Shown here one piece after another: positions 5,205 to 6,041 of a stretch of DNA of 6,041 bases (its first letter is position 1; each line of letters starts with the position of its first letter). Location: positions 1 through 6,041 of the forward strand of contig JAGHGS010000049.1 of the NCBI GenBank assembly GCA_017888105.1, written 5' to 3'. A program made the position numbers and the translations under genes. The notes beneath the pieces were generated by a model, which had not been told where the DNA came from, did no database searches, and was given only the letters and a program-made list of their open reading frames with translations. This DNA comes from Bacilli bacterium (GTDB lineage: Bacteria; Bacillota_I; Bacilli_A; RF39; UBA660).

Positions 5205-5771
5205 ATGAATTATGATGACATATTAAATCTTATCAATAAAAAGGAAGAAGAAGTAAAAATCTTACATGAAGAGATATTAGATTTAAAAAAGCAATTAGGT
5301 TCTTTAAAGATTGATAACAAAGTTAATTTTACTAAGGAAGATAAAATAAAGATTGTTATGGATTATTTTCGAGGTAGGAATGATGTTTTTGCTTTTCGGT
5401 TAATAAATAAAAATAATGGTTCTTCCTATTATATGCCTGCGTGTATAAATGCTTGGAAAGAAAATGTTTGTAATTTGAAGATGAAAAAGAAGTGCAATAC
5501 ATGTCAATATAAAGTGAGTCAGCCTATAACTAAAGATGTCGTATTTAATCATATGTATGGGGATAAAACTATTGGAATTTATCCTTTGTTAGAAGATAAT
5601 ACATGTTATTTTTTAGCTTTTGATTTTGATAATAAGAAAAATGATAAAAGTATTGCTAATGAAGTTTTAGCTTTTGTTAGTATTTGTGATTTATATAATA
5701 TACCCGTTGCCTTAGAAAGAAGTAGATCAGGTAAAGGTATTCATATTTGGATTTTTTTTAAAAAAAAGTGA
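5205..5771 (+). CDS. TOTE conflict-system primase domain protein, N-terminal part, frame interrupted
   Basis: The first 188 codons end at TGA 5769-5771. Residues about 5-35 form a Glu/Lys-rich coiled coil. The primase domain follows: FRGRNDVFAFR (55-65), then a zinc knuckle C80-x8-C89-x7-C97-x2-C100. The segment GIYPLLEDNTCYFLAFDFD carries the metal-binding D140-x-D142 of archaeo-eukaryotic primases. ERSRSGKGIHIWIFF (171-185) carries the catalytic His180. This order matches the primase domain of TOTE-type conflict systems, where it is joined to a helicase and nuclease and is thought to act against invading nucleic acid. The frame stops in the middle of the domain at A AAA AAG TGA, but family sequence resumes in the -1 frame. 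The full product therefore needs frameshifting or correction of a 1-base loss in the A8 run. The start is clear, from AGGGGGG and a consensus promoter. Confidence 0.85.
   Translation: MNYDDILNLINKKEEEVKILHEEILDLKKQLGSLKIDNKVNFTKEDKIKIVMDYFRGRNDVFAFRLINKNNGSSYYMPACINAWKENVCNLKMKKKCNTCQYKVSQPITKDVVFNHMYGDKTIGIYPLLEDNTCYFLAFDFDNKKNDKSIANEVLAFVSICDLYNIPVALERSRSGKGIHIWIFFKKK
5762..5768 (+). other. Candidate -1 slippery heptamer A AAA AAG before a TGA stop
   Basis: In the zero frame the codons read AAA AAA AAG TGA, placing the classic A_AAA_AAG heptamer (as in E. coli dnaX) directly before the stop. A -1 slip gives AAG then GTG AAA GCT GTG, entering the frame with family sequence. The T8A8 tract (5752-5767) could instead cause transcriptional slippage. 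Two small hairpins follow (5773-5785 and 5791-5805), both weak. Confidence 0.5.
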
Positions 5772-6041
5772 AAGCTGTGGTAGCTAGAAAATTAGGAAGT
5801 CTAATCCTTTCAAAAACAATGGAAATTATTAATTTATCTATATCTTCTTTTGATAGAATGTTTCCTAATCAGGATTTTTTACCTAAAGGGGGCTATGGTA
5901 ATTTAATTGCTTTACCTTTTCAAAAAGAACCATCTAAATATGGTAATACACTTTTAGTTGATAGAAATTTTATGCCTATTCAAAATCCGATTCAATATTT
6001 ATCTACTATTCATAAGCTTTCTATGCAAGAAGTATTACAAA
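5768..6041 (+). CDS. TOTE conflict-system primase, continuation in the -1 frame (partial, runs off window)
   Basis: This frame is open from the junction to the window end, 91 codons. It begins VKAVVARKLGSLILSKTM and contains SFDRMFPNQDFLPKGG, YGNLIALPFQ and GNTLLVDRNFMPI. These correspond to the second half of the TOTE primase domain (ARKLG..LLxxaM, SYDR.FPNQD.mPkGG.GNLIALPlQ, fvD..f.p). Joined by a -1 shift, eight residues lie between IFF and ARKLG, which matches the spacing I recall for the family. There is no independent start with a ribosome-binding site near 5768, so this is not a separate gene. The expected helicase and nuclease regions would lie beyond the window. The frame uses A/T-ending codons like the first part and shows no further damage, which argues against long-standing decay. 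Confidence 0.8.
   Translation, partial: MKAVVARKLGSLILSKTMEIINLSISSFDRMFPNQDFLPKGGYGNLIALPFQKEPSKYGNTLLVDRNFMPIQNPIQYLSTIHKLSMQEVLQ

Noticed and set aside
5769..5771. TGA read as Trp (Mycoplasma-type code)
   Set aside because: Reading through TGA in the same frame meets TAG seven bases later (5778-5780 region) without giving family sequence, and TGG is used for Trp elsewhere.

Overview
The window is AT-rich, roughly 30% G+C by eye. It uses near-consensus sigma-A-type promoters, strong purine-rich Shine-Dalgarno sites, U-tailed hairpin terminators and an HrcA/CIRCE-type operator. Together these point to a low-GC member of the Bacillota, probably an uncultured gut Bacilli- or Clostridia-like lineage; the exact lineage cannot be fixed from sequence alone. 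TGG encodes Trp and TGA behaves as a stop, so a Mycoplasma-type code is not supported.

Layout. (1) 1-531: the 3' end of rplJ (L10), complete rplL (L7/L12) and a terminator, i.e. the end of a core ribosomal operon. rpoB, the usual next gene, is absent. (2) 532-911: no protein gene. It holds a compact multi-helix RNA candidate (573-753), a 14-bp perfect palindrome (806-819) and a promoter. (3) 912-1975: three small plus-strand genes, each encoding one N-terminal membrane anchor and a short domain with two cysteines. The second carries a prepilin-like cleavage motif and overlaps the third, its diverged paralogue, at a TAATG junction. (4) 1978-2001: a bidirectional terminator. (5) 2000-4549, minus strand: an 849-residue fused ABC ATPase/FtsX-type permease of the MacB-like class with a large extracytoplasmic domain and its own strong promoter. 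(6) 4610-4996: a divergent control region with a CIRCE-like operator on an extended -10 promoter, then a small glycine-zipper/zinc-ribbon gene whose 5' end looks frame-disrupted. (7) 4997-5135: a second structured RNA region ending in a terminator, whose 3' arm can also pair with the start of the element. (8) 5153-6041: a strong promoter and the N-terminal part of a TOTE-type conflict-system protein (archaeo-eukaryotic primase domain), running off the window. Its frame is interrupted at A AAA AAG TGA, and the family sequence resumes in the -1 frame.

Working together. Apart from the rplJ-rplL pair and the overlapping pair at 1230-1975, the genes look like independently promoted single units placed next to a core operon. 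The likely accessory part is the right end, where the primase gene starts what may be a defence module. The most valuable points are the -1 slippery site in the primase gene, the two unassigned structured RNAs, and the CIRCE-like control of a zinc-ribbon membrane protein.
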